Counted from the first letter of the stretch, positions 17,406 through 26,402 are shown. The stretch: DNA of 64,000 nt from BJHL01 sp040378885 (GCA_046316615.1 JBKDAN010000069.1:18687-82686), one strand, 5' to 3'. Made by a program: numbers and translations. Notes: generated by a model not told the origin, from the sequence alone.

Positions 17406-19079
17406 ATGCTGCAGGGCATGAGCCTCGCCAAAAAATGCCTCCTCGTGTTCGGCGGCGCCACCGTGCTCATTGTGCTGCTTGCGCTCGTTGTGCCGTGGAT
17501 GCGCATGACGTACTTGATTGACGAAGGTCAGCTCGAAGTGTCGCGCCAGATGGTGGACACGTGGCAACGCGTGGGCGAGGAGCAGGGCAAAGCTTCGCTC
17601 ATGGGGCCGCCCGCACCGATGCAGACGATGCGTGTTGTGCCGCGACTGGTGCAGGACATTCGCGAGGTGCGTGCAGGCGTTGAAGCACGCGAAATCTCGC
17701 GCGAGCAGATCGTGCGCGAGATGGACTCGTTCCTGGGGCGGGCGCTGGCGGCGCTCGAAGCCGATCCGTCCCTGCTTGACTATCAGGAAGCGAGCTGGGA
17801 CGGCAGCCAGCGCGAGTATCGCTACGCGAAGGGCATTTGGCGAGCGAGCGAAGGCAATCGCCGACTGGCGGGACTGGTGGAGCTGCAACGCCGCAGCGTG
17901 AGCGCAACTCGACTGCTTGTGCTCAACACCACCTTCGTCTTTGTCGCGTTCGCTTGGATTTTTCTGCTGGCCATGGCTGTCTTCTGGTTCGTCACGCGGC
18001 GGCTTGTGCTGCAGCCAGTGCGAGAGCTGACCACCGCGACACAGCGCGTGCGCGAGGGCAACCTCAACATTCGCGCGGACATTACCACGGGCGACGAGTT
18101 TCAGCAACTGGGCGACACACTCAACTCGATGCTGAGCGACTTGCAGGCTTCGCAAGACCGGCTGCGCGGCATCAACAGCGCGCTGGACGTGAAACTGCAT
18201 GAGCTTTCAGAAGCAAACAGCGCGCTGTATCAGGCGGCGAAGGTCAAGGGCGAGTTTCTGGCGAGCGTGAGCCACGAGCTGCGCACGCCGCTGAATTCGA
18301 TTAACGGCTTTGCGGAACTGCTGCTGGAAGTAGCGAAGAACGACGCCGAGAAGCCCGACGCGCCGGCGAGCGTGCTGAAGCGCATTCGGTATCTTGAGAA
18401 CATTCTGACGGCGGGACGCGGGCTGCTGGCGTTGATCAACTCACTGCTGGAAATGGCTCGCATTGAAGCAGGCAAGGTCGATCTACGGATCGAGCGTGTT
18501 GCGCTGCGAGAAGCGTGCGAAGGGTTGCTAGGCCTCATCTCGCCGCAGGCGGGGCGAAAGGGCATTACGCTGAAACTGGAAGTAGCGGATGATGTGCCGA
18601 TCATCAAAACCGACCCGCGCAAGTTCCAGCAGATCGTGTTCAATTTTCTGAGCAACGCAGTGAAGTTCATTCAGCCGCTTGAGAAGACGGGGCGCGAGCC
18701 CATCATCATCTTGCGTGCAGAGCGACTGCCCGCGACAAGCGTGGATGCGGAAGAACGCATTCGCGTGAGCGTGATTGACAACGGGCCGGGCATTCCGCCT
18801 GAGCAGCAAGATCGCATCTTCGAGAAGTTCGTGCAGCTTGACAGCGGCTACACGAAAGAGCAGCAGTCAGGCACGGGGCTGGGGCTTGCCATCTGCAAAG
18901 ACCTCGCGACAGTGTTGCAAAGCGAGATTCAACTCATCAGCGACGTGGGACAGGGAAGCATGTTCAGCCTGATCATGCCGGTCTCGGTCAGCACGGCGAC
19001 GAGCGATGTGGCGGAAGCTGATGAAGAGCGTCGCGAGGCGGCGATCAATGAGATGCGGGAGCGGACGGGGTCGCGGTAA
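17406..19079 (+). CDS. Orphan membrane sensor histidine kinase (HAMP-HisKA-HATPase)
   Basis: A 557-residue two-component sensor. A membrane segment at about residues 9-30 and a second at ~175-197 bracket a ~145-residue periplasmic sensing domain. A HAMP domain follows (LQPVRELTTATQRV to about residue 245), then a short coiled coil. The HisKA dimerisation domain has SHELRTPLNSINGF with phospho-acceptor His290. The ATPase domain has NAVKFI (N box), DNGPGIPPE (G1), IFEKFVQ (F box) and GTGLGLAI (G2). No response regulator lies next to it, so its partner and output are unknown. It reads away from miaB and converges on aroB 19 bases further on. An ATG five codons in is an alternative start. Confidence 0.92.
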   Translation: MLQGMSLAKKCLLVFGGATVLIVLLALVVPWMRMTYLIDEGQLEVSRQMVDTWQRVGEEQGKASLMGPPAPMQTMRVVPRLVQDIREVRAGVEAREISREQIVREMDSFLGRALAALEADPSLLDYQEASWDGSQREYRYAKGIWRASEGNRRLAGLVELQRRSVSATRLLVLNTTFVFVAFAWIFLLAMAVFWFVTRRLVLQPVRELTTATQRVREGNLNIRADITTGDEFQQLGDTLNSMLSDLQASQDRLRGINSALDVKLHELSEANSALYQAAKVKGEFLASVSHELRTPLNSINGFAELLLEVAKNDAEKPDAPASVLKRIRYLENILTAGRGLLALINSLLEMARIEAGKVDLRIERVALREACEGLLGLISPQAGRKGITLKLEVADDVPIIKTDPRKFQQIVFNFLSNAVKFIQPLEKTGREPIIILRAERLPATSVDAEERIRVSVIDNGPGIPPEQQDRIFEKFVQLDSGYTKEQQSGTGLGLAICKDLATVLQSEIQLISDVGQGSMFSLIMPVSVSTATSDVAEADEERREAAINEMRERTGSR

Positions 19080-19098
19080 GGCGGGACATGATGAGTGA

Positions 19099-20289
19099 TC
19101 AGCAGCCGATCTCGCGCCAGCCAGCTTCAAGTGCTTCTCTTGGCGGATTTTTGACAACATTCGCGGTGCCGAAACCTGTTGGCAGAATGACCCGAAGCGA
19201 GCCAGCGATCGTCTTTTTGTCCGCCTGCATGCGGTTGATCATGAAGTTGACGTCATACATCCTTTCGTCAAGCCTCGCGGGAATGCCGACGACGCGCGTC
19301 GGGAGTCCCGCCGCACGCAGCGTCGCTCGCACCTCGTCCACGTAACTGCTTTGAACGAAACCCATGACCTGCGCCGCGCGCGTTGCAGCGATGAGACCCA
19401 AGCCGACAGCCTCACCGTGCTGAATACCAACATCGTCGGTATCGAAGCCTTCAAGTTGGAGCCCAAGCAGCGTTTCCATCGCATGGCCGAAGGTGTGCCC
19501 GAGATTCAGCAGTGCTCGTCCGCCCCCGTGCTGCATTTCTCGCTCATCGCCTTCCACCACCGCGGCCTTGAGCGCGACATTGCTTGCAATGAGCTGTGAT
19601 ATCGCGGCTCCGTCATTTCGCACGGTCGGGAGTGTGCGTTGCAACATCTCCAACGTGAGCGAGGGGTCTGGCTTGGGCACGCTCCGTGCGATCATCGCGT
19701 GCTTGATGATCTCCGCGCACCCACATGAAAACTCTCTTGTCGGCAAGGTTGCTAGCGTCGCGACGTCAGCGAGAACCAGCGACGGCTGGTGAAACGCACC
19801 GACCATGTTCTTCTGCAGCTCATCATCGACCTGAAGATTCACCCCCGTCTTCCCGCCCACGCTCGCATCGACCATACTCAGTAGTGTGGTTGGGCATTGC
19901 ACCCATGCGATACCGCGGCGGTACGTTGCGGCGACAAAGCCGGCAACATCACCCGTAATTCCGCCGCCCAGAGCGAGAATCACGTCGCTGCGTTCCAACT
20001 TCGCCCGTGCCGCATCATACAGCAGCCAGGCTGCCGTCTCGCTCGTCTTGTACTCCTCCAGCGCAGCGATCGGAGCAACGGCTACCAGAAACCCGGAAGC
20101 GTGCAGCCTCTCCCGGACCTGATGCATCTCCGGGCTGCATACGCCGTCGTACACCACCATCACGCGATTGGCTTGCGGCACGACGGCACGCACACGCTCG
20201 CCGACGCTTGCGAGCACGCCCCGCCCCACCACCACGTCATAGCTCGCGGCGACACTCACTCGCACTGTGATGGGGGCTGGAACGCTCAT
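19099..20289 (-). CDS. aroB: 3-dehydroquinate synthase
   Basis: AroB converts DAHP to 3-dehydroquinate in the shikimate pathway, using NAD and Zn. The family signature LALGGGITGDVAGFVAATY is present, followed by CPTTLLSMVDASVGGKTGVN. The zinc-ligand region has EIIKHAMI (Glu) and later LNLGHTFGHAME (His, His). About 396 residues is slightly longer than the usual ~360. The ATG at 20289 is preferred because GGAG lies twelve bases upstream; an ATG eight codons earlier lacks a ribosome site. It follows rsfS in the same direction with a ~45-base gap. Confidence 0.95.
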   Translation of the reverse strand: MSVPAPITVRVSVAASYDVVVGRGVLASVGERVRAVVPQANRVMVVYDGVCSPEMHQVRERLHASGFLVAVAPIAALEEYKTSETAAWLLYDAARAKLERSDVILALGGGITGDVAGFVAATYRRGIAWVQCPTTLLSMVDASVGGKTGVNLQVDDELQKNMVGAFHQPSLVLADVATLATLPTREFSCGCAEIIKHAMIARSVPKPDPSLTLEMLQRTLPTVRNDGAAISQLIASNVALKAAVVEGDEREMQHGGGRALLNLGHTFGHAMETLLGLQLEGFDTDDVGIQHGEAVGLGLIAATRAAQVMGFVQSSYVDEVRATLRAAGLPTRVVGIPARLDERMYDVNFMINRMQADKKTIAGSLRVILPTGFGTANVVKNPPREALEAGWREIGC

Positions 20290-20334
20290 CGTGTGGTCGA
20301 CTCCGCCAGGCATCGGGACGTTGGTGCAGGCGAA

Positions 20335-21288
20335 TCAGTTGTTGCGGACATCCATCAGCCCCGCACGGTCGCGGTTCTGCTGGTCTTCGCGTTCCCACGC
20401 AACCTTGGGCGCATCGGCAAAGTGCATCTCGAGGTTGTAGTGAGCCCGCGTGTTGGGCTCGAAGAGGTGCACGACAACGTCGACGAAGTCGGCAAGCAGC
20501 CACGTGGCCCGGTCGTCTTTGCTCGTACGCACGGCGGGCGTGTTCATCTTCTTGCCGTGCTCTTCCAGGTGCTGCAGCACGCTGCGCATCTGACGATCGC
20601 TGGTACCGCTGGCGAGGACGATGAAGTCCACGTCTTGACGAATCTTGCTCACGTCAAGCACAAGCACGTCGTCGCACTTGTCGTCCTTGCACATGCGTGC
20701 AGCGGCGATGGCGAAGGCCCGCGCGCGGTCCATGTCGTGCGGACGCACGCCGGCATCGCGCGGCGTCGTGGCTTTCGCGATGATGTCGGCATCGAGAATC
20801 GCCGCTTCGGCGGGGCTCACGCCTCGGCCGGTGGCGCGGTCGGCATTAGCGGGCATCGCTTGGATGTCGTCCGCCGACTCGTCCATCTCGATGATCTCGG
20901 TGTCGAGCACGATGGGCTCGTTGCCATCCATGTCGCCGCGCGACTGGGCCTCGATCTCCGCGACATCGGTCGGCACGCCCGCGCGCAGTGACGGCTTGAT
21001 CTTCTTCTTGGGCGCTGCCTTCACGGCGGTCTTCGCGCCAACTTTCTTCGCGGGCTTGGACGCAGGCTTGGTTGCCTTCTTTGCCTGCGGCTTGGCTGCG
21101 ACTTTCTTGTTCGCCTTCTTGGCGGGCTTGGCCGCTGTCGCCTTGGCAGCGACCTTCTTGCCGACGCGCGCGATCACCTTCGCGGCCTTCTTGACGAGGG
21201 ACGCCGCGCCCTTCTTGGCGGGCTTGTCAGCCTTGGCCTTGGGTTTGGCGTTGGATTTGGAGGACTTCTTCACGACGCGCTTTGCCAT
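20335..21288 (-). CDS. rsfS: Ribosomal silencing factor RsfS with N-terminal Lys/Ala-rich histone-H1-like extension
   Basis: The last ~130 residues match the RsfS/Iojap family, which binds ribosomal protein L14 and blocks subunit joining in starvation. Visible are AFAIAAARMCKDDKCDDVLVL, DFIVLASGTSDRQMRSV, ATWLLADFVDVVVHLFEP and YNLEMHFADAP. The first ~95 residues are strikingly different: almost only Lys, Ala, Pro and Val in AKKxxKKVAAK-like runs, resembling bacterial H1-like (Hc1/KAKP) DNA-binding tails. An acidic ~80-residue linker (for example VLDTEIIEMDESADD) joins the two. Normal RsfS is ~110-130 residues, so this is a fusion or extension. It could give non-specific RNA/DNA or ribosome affinity (inference). 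A single uninterrupted frame supports the whole-length product. Confidence 0.88.
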   Translation of the reverse strand: MAKRVVKKSSKSNAKPKAKADKPAKKGAASLVKKAAKVIARVGKKVAAKATAAKPAKKANKKVAAKPQAKKATKPASKPAKKVGAKTAVKAAPKKKIKPSLRAGVPTDVAEIEAQSRGDMDGNEPIVLDTEIIEMDESADDIQAMPANADRATGRGVSPAEAAILDADIIAKATTPRDAGVRPHDMDRARAFAIAAARMCKDDKCDDVLVLDVSKIRQDVDFIVLASGTSDRQMRSVLQHLEEHGKKMNTPAVRTSKDDRATWLLADFVDVVVHLFEPNTRAHYNLEMHFADAPKVAWEREDQQNRDRAGLMDVRNN

Positions 21289-21327
21289 ATCAGCAGGTTA
21301 CGCGGGCTGCGTGCTGATCGCTTTGCG

Positions 21328-21759
21328 TCACTTCACCACGCCCGCCAGCCCCACGCCCAGCGCAATCAGCACCACCAGCGTGATAGCGACGTACAGCCAG
21401 TCGCGTTGTTTCGCGAAAATCGCCGCCGTCGCCGCAACCCGCAGCACGGGGGTCGCGATCAGCAGCACCAGCCCGGCTTGCATGATGGCAAGGGACTGCC
21501 CGCGCGACGCGCCCGCCCAAATGCTTGCCAGCGAGCGCAAATCCGCGCCTTCGCGGGGCGTGTTCGTAAACGTCGTGAACTCGCTCATGGGGGCCAGCGG
21601 TGCCGGCCGCGTCAGCAGCAGCACTACGCCCACCACCATCACCGCGGCGGCGATGATCATCATCACGGTCAACAGCCGCGCGAGCGTCACTTCCATCGCG
21701 TGGTCGCGGCGAGCGACCTCATCGGCGGGCGGCGGATTCACTTCGCTCGCGTGCGTCAT
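21328..21759 (-). CDS. DUF1634-like membrane protein
   Basis: 143 residues with three hydrophobic segments (about 28-50, 95-110 and 117-140). The C-terminal half, LLIATPVLRVAATAAIFAKQ followed by RDWLYVAIT, is characteristic of DUF1634, a small membrane family of unknown function often encoded near sulfite-exporter-like permeases. No such permease is adjacent here. It lies 15 bases downstream of the YggS-like gene on the same strand, so co-transcription is likely. Confidence 0.75.
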   Translation of the reverse strand: MTHASEVNPPPADEVARRDHAMEVTLARLLTVMMIIAAAVMVVGVVLLLTRPAPLAPMSEFTTFTNTPREGADLRSLASIWAGASRGQSLAIMQAGLVLLIATPVLRVAATAAIFAKQRDWLYVAITLVVLIALGVGLAGVVK

Positions 21760-21774
21760 GCCGTTGCTCGTTCC

Positions 21775-22785
21775 TTACGTGCCTTCGTCCTCTTCGGGCG
21801 CTTCAGCGGGCCGATCCGCCGCAGCATTCTCGCCGAAGATATTCGTCCCCACGCGCACGACGTTGGCGCCTTCACTGATGGCGACTTCGTAGTCCCCGCT
21901 CATGCCCATGCTGAGGATGTTGAACGGCGCATCGGTCAGCTTCATGCCGCGCATCTCCTCGAAGAGTTCGCGGGTGCGTTCAAACGAGGGCCGCGCTTCC
22001 TCGGGGTTGTCGCTGTAGGGGGCCATGGTCATCAGTCCGCGGATGCGCAGGCCGATCATCGTGGCGATCTGCTCGGCAACGGGCACCACGCTGGGCAAGG
22101 GCAAGCCGTGCTTGCTTTCTTCGCCGCTTGCGTTCACCTGCAGCAGCACTTCAATGGGCTGATCGCGCTTCATCGCAATCGCCTGCAGTTCTTCGGCGAT
22201 TCTCAAGCTATCCACGCTGTGCACGAGGCGCACGAACTCCACGACCTTCTTCGCCTTGTTGCGCTGCAGATGCCCGATCATGTGCCAACGCACCGGATTA
22301 GCCGCACCGGCGGCGGGCCCGCTCGCATTCACGCTCGCCGACCCTTGCGGCTTGTTCTTGTTCACATTCCCATCGCTGGGCTTGCTGGCGCTGCTCATCA
22401 GCTTGCTGTCAAACAGCGACCCTTCATTATCCAGTCCGTTCGTGCGCGTACTGGGCAGCATCCGCCGACGAGCCATGTACTCCTCGACAATCGCCGCGTG
22501 CTGCACGAGCACCTGAGCCCGGTTCTCACCAAAGTCGCGATGACCCAGTTGCAGCAAATGCCTGATCTGCTCGGGCTCGGCGTACTTCGTGACGGCGACG
22601 AGGATGATGTCGCTCGCACTGCGCCCGGCCTTCTTGGCCGCCGCCGCGATGCGATCGCACACTAGCGCGTACCGCTCATCGAGCGTCTCGGGCAGACTGG
22701 CTTTCCCCGTGGACACAAGCACCTCCGCCGGCGCCTTCTCGGCGCCCTTCACACCCGCGTTCCCATTCGACGTTGGCTTGGCCAT
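21775..22785 (-). CDS. YggS/PROSC-family PLP homeostasis protein with central insertion
   Basis: Members bind pyridoxal phosphate on a TIM barrel and buffer vitamin B6 levels. The PLP Lys is in LVAVTKYAEPEQI, followed by FGENRAQVL, WHMIGHLQRNKAK, LLQVNASGEESKHGL, LMTMAPY and LSMGMSGDYEVAI. These are all family blocks in the right order. The usual length is ~230; here it is 336 because of a ~30-residue N-terminal extension and a ~55-residue Ser/Asn/Lys-rich insert between VLVQHAAIV and the WHMIGHL strand. The start is decided by AGGAGG six bases before the ATG at 22785. The frame continues upstream only through repeat DNA. Confidence 0.9.
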   Translation of the reverse strand: MAKPTSNGNAGVKGAEKAPAEVLVSTGKASLPETLDERYALVCDRIAAAAKKAGRSASDIILVAVTKYAEPEQIRHLLQLGHRDFGENRAQVLVQHAAIVEEYMARRRMLPSTRTNGLDNEGSLFDSKLMSSASKPSDGNVNKNKPQGSASVNASGPAAGAANPVRWHMIGHLQRNKAKKVVEFVRLVHSVDSLRIAEELQAIAMKRDQPIEVLLQVNASGEESKHGLPLPSVVPVAEQIATMIGLRIRGLMTMAPYSDNPEEARPSFERTRELFEEMRGMKLTDAPFNILSMGMSGDYEVAISEGANVVRVGTNIFGENAAADRPAEAPEEDEGT

Positions 22786-22849
22786 GGCTCCTCCTGAGAC
22801 AGTCTCGCCGGACTCCGCCGGACAGCAGAGTCTAGGACGGAAAGACAGG

Positions 22850-22882
22850 CTCACCGCGGAGCCCGCAGAGAGCCCGGAGCGA
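22850..22882. repeat. Dispersed repeat family R3 (CACCGCGGAG), copy a
   Basis: CTCACCGCGGAGCCCGCAGA and following degenerate units resemble the copies at 26181-26210 and, in reverse complement, 48591-48623. Spurious ORFs across all three read alike (e.g. SASSAVNLC-like). Confidence 0.6.
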
Positions 22883-22892
22883 AGGGGAGGGG

Positions 22893-22997
22893 TAAGTGGC
22901 CAAGTGGGCAAATGGCCAAAGAGAAATAGACGCGCGGGAGTTCCCCGCGCGCCTGCTCGTTGCCTCTCATTTGGCCACTTGGCCATTTGGCCATTTA
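22893..22997. repeat. Hairpin repeat family R4 (TGGCCAAA arms), copy a
   Basis: Left arm of TGGCCAAGTGGGCAAATGGC type, a GC-rich inner hairpin CGCGCGGG-AGTTC-CCCGCGCG at 22931-22951, and a right arm CATTTGGCCACTTGGCCATT that reverse-complements the left. It ends exactly at the stop codon of the minus-strand dockerin-protein gene. A close relative occupies the identical place behind the second dockerin-protein gene (26284-26405). It could act as a terminator or mRNA 3' structure. Confidence 0.85.
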
Positions 22998-24821
22998 CGG
23001 ACACGCCCCGCCCGCCAACACGTTGAAGAAGTCCAGCACATCCTGATCCTCGGGGAAGACCCCGTTGTTGTTGAAGTCGATGTCATTGCACTCGGCACAA
23101 GTCCCGCCTGCAAGAACCGCAAGGTAGTCAACGACGTCCTGATCTTCAGGGAAGACGCCGTTCTGATTGAAGTCGATGGTGTCGCAAAGCGTCGTGATGA
23201 CGGTGAGGCGGACGAGGCCCGGGAAGTACGAGACGTTGAACGTCACGCCGGACGGGACGTTGTAGTTGATCGTGCCAAACGTTCCTTGCGAGGGGTTGAG
23301 CACGAAGGTGTTGACGATGGTGTACTCATCGCCCACCGTCGGTACGAAGCCGGGGGCGAGGCTGACGTTGAGGATCGCGTTGTTGAGCTGGTACTGACCA
23401 CTCACGTTCAGGCGATCCGTGTCGGCGGGCGTGCCGGGCCGTGCGTCCAGCTCGATGTTGAGTGCATCATTGCTTGAAAGCTGAAGGTTGCCCTGCAGCG
23501 TCAGCGTGCCGCCTTCGTCCCCAGGATCGCCCGGCGTGATCGTCATCGCGGCGGTGACCAGGTTGATCGTCGCGGTGCCGCCGAGCGTGCCCAATCCGGT
23601 GATCGTGCCGCCTTGGAACAGGCTGTTGGTGATGGTCGCCGTAGCGTTCTTGCGGACCCGCAGCGTGGCACCGGGATTCTGCACGTAGGTGAACGAGCCA
23701 GTCCGCGAGAGCGTGCCCGCTTCAATGTCCCACAGGGCATTGTTGACGCAGCCGATCTCGTCGAGGACGGCGGCGTTTGCGCCGATCTTCCGGAACGTCG
23801 CGTTGTTGGTGAAGGTGTTGACGGTCGAACCAACCCGGTTCCAGTTGGTCCCATTCAACGCAAGCGTCGCATTGTTGGTGATCGCGACGGTGGACAGGCT
23901 GGTCGTGAACCCGCCGGTGGCTTCCAGCCAATTGCCGTTGTTGATGATGGCGCCGCCCGAGAAGGACTTGTTGATGGGCGTCAGGTTGCGATAGTTGGTC
24001 GCGGGGCCGATCGTGAGCGTGTTGCTGTTGAGAATCGTGCTCGCCGTCTGCATCTGCGTCTGGCCAGGTCCGGCGTTGATCGTCGCATCGTCCACCAGGG
24101 ACATGCCATTGAGGGTGATGATCCCGTTGTTGGCTCCTTCGACCTCGCCCTGGAACGGGCATCCGATGCTCATCGTCGCGCCCGCAGTGATGTTGGTGAT
24201 GGACGAAGCCGCCGCGGTGAACGGGAACGTGCCGTTGAACGCGATCGTGCCTTCCGACACGTTCAGCGTGCCGTTGTGATTGACCGCAATCGACGAGATC
24301 GTGCTCGTCGCCGCCCCCGTCTTGCTCCACGTCCCGTTGTTCGTGATGCTGTTGGTGCTCGAGCCAAATCGGCTGACGCTCTGGCCGACAAGCGTGTACG
24401 TCCCGTTGTTGGTGATCGCGACGGTGCTCAGGTTGGTCGTGAACCCGCCGGTGTCTTCGATCCAATTTCCGTTGTTGATGATGGTGCCGGTCGAGAAGGT
24501 CTTGTTGATGGGCGTCAGGTTGCGGTAGTTCGTCGCGGGGCCGATCGTGAGCGTGTTGCTGTTGAGATTCGTGCTCGCCGTCTGCATCTGCGTCTGGCCC
24601 GGTCCGGTGGTGTTGATCGTCGCGCTGCCCGCGAGCGACATGCCGCTCAGGGTGATGATCCCGTTGTTGGCTCCTTCGACCTCGCCCTGGAACGGGCATC
24701 CGACGTTCATCGTCGCGCCCGCCGCGATGTTGGTGATGGACGAAGCCGCCGCGTCGAACGGGAACGTGCCGTTGAACGCCATCGCCCCTTCCGAGACGTT
24801 CAGCGTGCCGTTGTGAGTCAC
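22995..24821 (-). CDS. Secreted beta-repeat protein with paired dockerin-like tail, C-terminal fragment of a split gene
   Basis: This frame continues directly from 24897-25982 but is cut off by an in-frame TGA at 24897-24899; the ATG at 24821 is merely the first one after the stop. The 608 residues are Asn/Thr/Gly-rich repeats of the kind that form stacked beta strands (recurring FTNNATF, ITNNGTWSKTG, SGGAIINNGNW, VAITNNG), in modules of ~178 residues. Two dockerin-like units close it, each running from a Cys through an EF-hand-like loop (FNNNGVFPEDQD) to VLAGG and a final Cys; the protein ends GGACP. From memory this tail matches what is called the GC-type dockerin of Phycisphaerae. Probably surface or extracellular. 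Translation of this fragment alone would lack a signal peptide. Confidence 0.7.
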   Translation of the reverse strand: MTHNGTLNVSEGAMAFNGTFPFDAAASSITNIAAGATMNVGCPFQGEVEGANNGIITLSGMSLAGSATINTTGPGQTQMQTASTNLNSNTLTIGPATNYRNLTPINKTFSTGTIINNGNWIEDTGGFTTNLSTVAITNNGTYTLVGQSVSRFGSSTNSITNNGTWSKTGAATSTISSIAVNHNGTLNVSEGTIAFNGTFPFTAAASSITNITAGATMSIGCPFQGEVEGANNGIITLNGMSLVDDATINAGPGQTQMQTASTILNSNTLTIGPATNYRNLTPINKSFSGGAIINNGNWLEATGGFTTSLSTVAITNNATLALNGTNWNRVGSTVNTFTNNATFRKIGANAAVLDEIGCVNNALWDIEAGTLSRTGSFTYVQNPGATLRVRKNATATITNSLFQGGTITGLGTLGGTATINLVTAAMTITPGDPGDEGGTLTLQGNLQLSSNDALNIELDARPGTPADTDRLNVSGQYQLNNAILNVSLAPGFVPTVGDEYTIVNTFVLNPSQGTFGTINYNVPSGVTFNVSYFPGLVRLTVITTLCDTIDFNQNGVFPEDQDVVDYLAVLAGGTCAECNDIDFNNNGVFPEDQDVLDFFNVLAGGACP

Positions 24822-24896
24822 CGCAATCGACGAGATCGTGCTCGTCGCTGTTCCCGTCTTGGTCCATGTCCCGTTGTTGGTGATGCTGTTGCTGCT

Positions 24897-25982
24897 TCAG
24901 CCAACGCGGTTCACGCTCTGGCCGACCAGCGTGTACGACCCGTTGTTGGTGATCGCAACGGTGCTCAGGCTGGTCGTGAATCCGCCGGTGTCTTCGATCC
25001 AGGCGCCGTTGTTGACGATGGTCGCGCCGCTGATGGACCGCGCGAATCCTCCGCTCAGCCGCACGCTCGCGAGGGCGTTCACCGTCATGGTGTTGCCGCC
25101 CCCGTTCATGTTCCCGCTGTTCCAGTTGAGCGGCCCGTCCGTCATGCCATGCGTGAACGCCCCGCCCAGCGTGGGCGTCGCGATCGTCAGCGTGCCGTTG
25201 TTGGCTCCCAGCAGCGGCCCCGCGATCGAGCCCCCGCTGATCGCCAGCGTCGCGGTGGGTGCGATGGTCGTGGTGGAGCCGGTCTGGAAGACCAGCGGGA
25301 AGGTGTTCATCGTGAGATTGAGCGTGCCGTCCAGCACATCCAGCGCGCCCGACGAGGTCACGGCGATGCTGAAGATCGTCACGCTCGCCGGGCCGGCCTT
25401 CTGAAACGTCGCGGCGTTGGTGAAGCTGTTGGCGGTGCTGCCCACGCGGTTCCAGTTGTTATTCGTGATCGTCCAGATCCCGCCCGTGGTGTTGGTCAGG
25501 TTCGCCGTGCTCATCGAGATGGTGGAGCCCGCGGTGTCCTCATTCCACGTGCCCGCGTTGGTCAGGCTCCCCGAGAGCGTGCGATTGACCGCGCCGGTGA
25601 TCGCCATCGTCCCGTTGAGCGCGCTCGCCGAGCCGACCGAAAGGTTGCCCGTCGTCCACGTCAGGTTCGTCCCCGTGTTGCTCGTGATCCCCAGCACGCT
25701 CGCCCCGGCGTTCATCGTCACCGTGGCCCCGCGAATATCGGCCGTGTCCGCTGCCCCCGGCGCAGCGAGCGCGGTTCCGCAGCTTGTCTGCCCCCAGTTG
25801 TTGAATGTCTGCGTGCCACTGGGGACGCAGGCCGCGCCGGTGCAGTTGCCGGTCCAGTTCGGCGATGCGCACTGCTGCGTGAAGACAAAAACCGCCGCCC
25901 CCGCGCTGGTGGCGTGTCCTGCTGCCAAGAGCAACGCCGCCACACCTCGCACCGTGTTCATCTGCTTCACGCGCATCGCCAT
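24897..25982 (-). CDS. Secreted beta-repeat protein, N-terminal fragment of the same split gene
   Basis: Starts MAMRVKQMNTVRGVAALLLA, a clear signal peptide, with AGGAG nine bases before the ATG. The mature part begins VFVFTQQCASPNWTGNC (Cys-containing) and then shows strand repeats such as TFNNWGQTSCG, NRVGSTANSFTNAATF and INNGAWIEDTGGF. The frame stops at a TGA (24897-24899) in the middle of a repeat, after SVNRVG. In the equivalent position of the other repeats the codon is TCG or AGC (Ser). Reading through TGA would give an intact protein of about 995 residues ending in the dockerin-like pair. So the gene is either a recent pseudogene, a sequencing error, or recoded; the first two are more likely. 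Confidence 0.75.
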   Translation of the reverse strand: MAMRVKQMNTVRGVAALLLAAGHATSAGAAVFVFTQQCASPNWTGNCTGAACVPSGTQTFNNWGQTSCGTALAAPGAADTADIRGATVTMNAGASVLGITSNTGTNLTWTTGNLSVGSASALNGTMAITGAVNRTLSGSLTNAGTWNEDTAGSTISMSTANLTNTTGGIWTITNNNWNRVGSTANSFTNAATFQKAGPASVTIFSIAVTSSGALDVLDGTLNLTMNTFPLVFQTGSTTTIAPTATLAISGGSIAGPLLGANNGTLTIATPTLGGAFTHGMTDGPLNWNSGNMNGGGNTMTVNALASVRLSGGFARSISGATIVNNGAWIEDTGGFTTSLSTVAITNNGSYTLVGQSVNRVG

Positions 25983-26402
25983 GTCCCTCTCCTTGTGCCC
26001 GATGTTGAACCACCACCGCCCCGCGACAACGCGCGGCGAGCCCGAAAGGCCGGGCATGCTGCCAACATCTAGTCGCGCCGAGAAGACCCGCTGACACAAA
26101 GTGCCCGAAAAAACTTCCGCCGCTCACCCGCACGCCTCGCTACTGCCCGCGCTCGCGGAATCAACAGGCGAACACAGTTTCACCGCGGAGGACGCGGAGA
26201 ACGCGGAGGGAAGGCCAAGGTTCAACGCGAAGATGCGAAGGGGGCGAAGGGCAAGACAGAAGATGGGGTGGGAGGTGTGGGGGGCAAATGGCCAAATGGT
26301 CAAATGGCCAAATGGCCAAAGAAAGACAGGCGCGCGGGAGTCGCCCGCGCGCCTGTTCACTTGCCTTCATTTGGCCATTTGGAAATTTGACCATTTGGCC
26401 AT
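25983..26402. other. Gene-free 420-base interval between the two dockerin-protein genes
   Basis: Contains the upstream region of the split repeat-protein gene, an R3 repeat copy (26181-26210), a purine-rich GAAGATGCGAAGGGGGCGAA stretch and the R4 hairpin repeat (26284-26405). No supported coding sequence; the ORFs here are repeat translations. Confidence 0.7.
26181..26210. repeat. Dispersed repeat family R3, copy b
   Basis: CACCGCGGAGGACGCGGAGA plus a further CGCGGAGG unit: the cleanest copy of the family in the window. Confidence 0.7.

Noticed and set aside
24897..24899. Selenocysteine TGA
   Set aside because: No SECIS-like hairpin right after it was seen, and sister repeats have Ser, not Cys, at that position.
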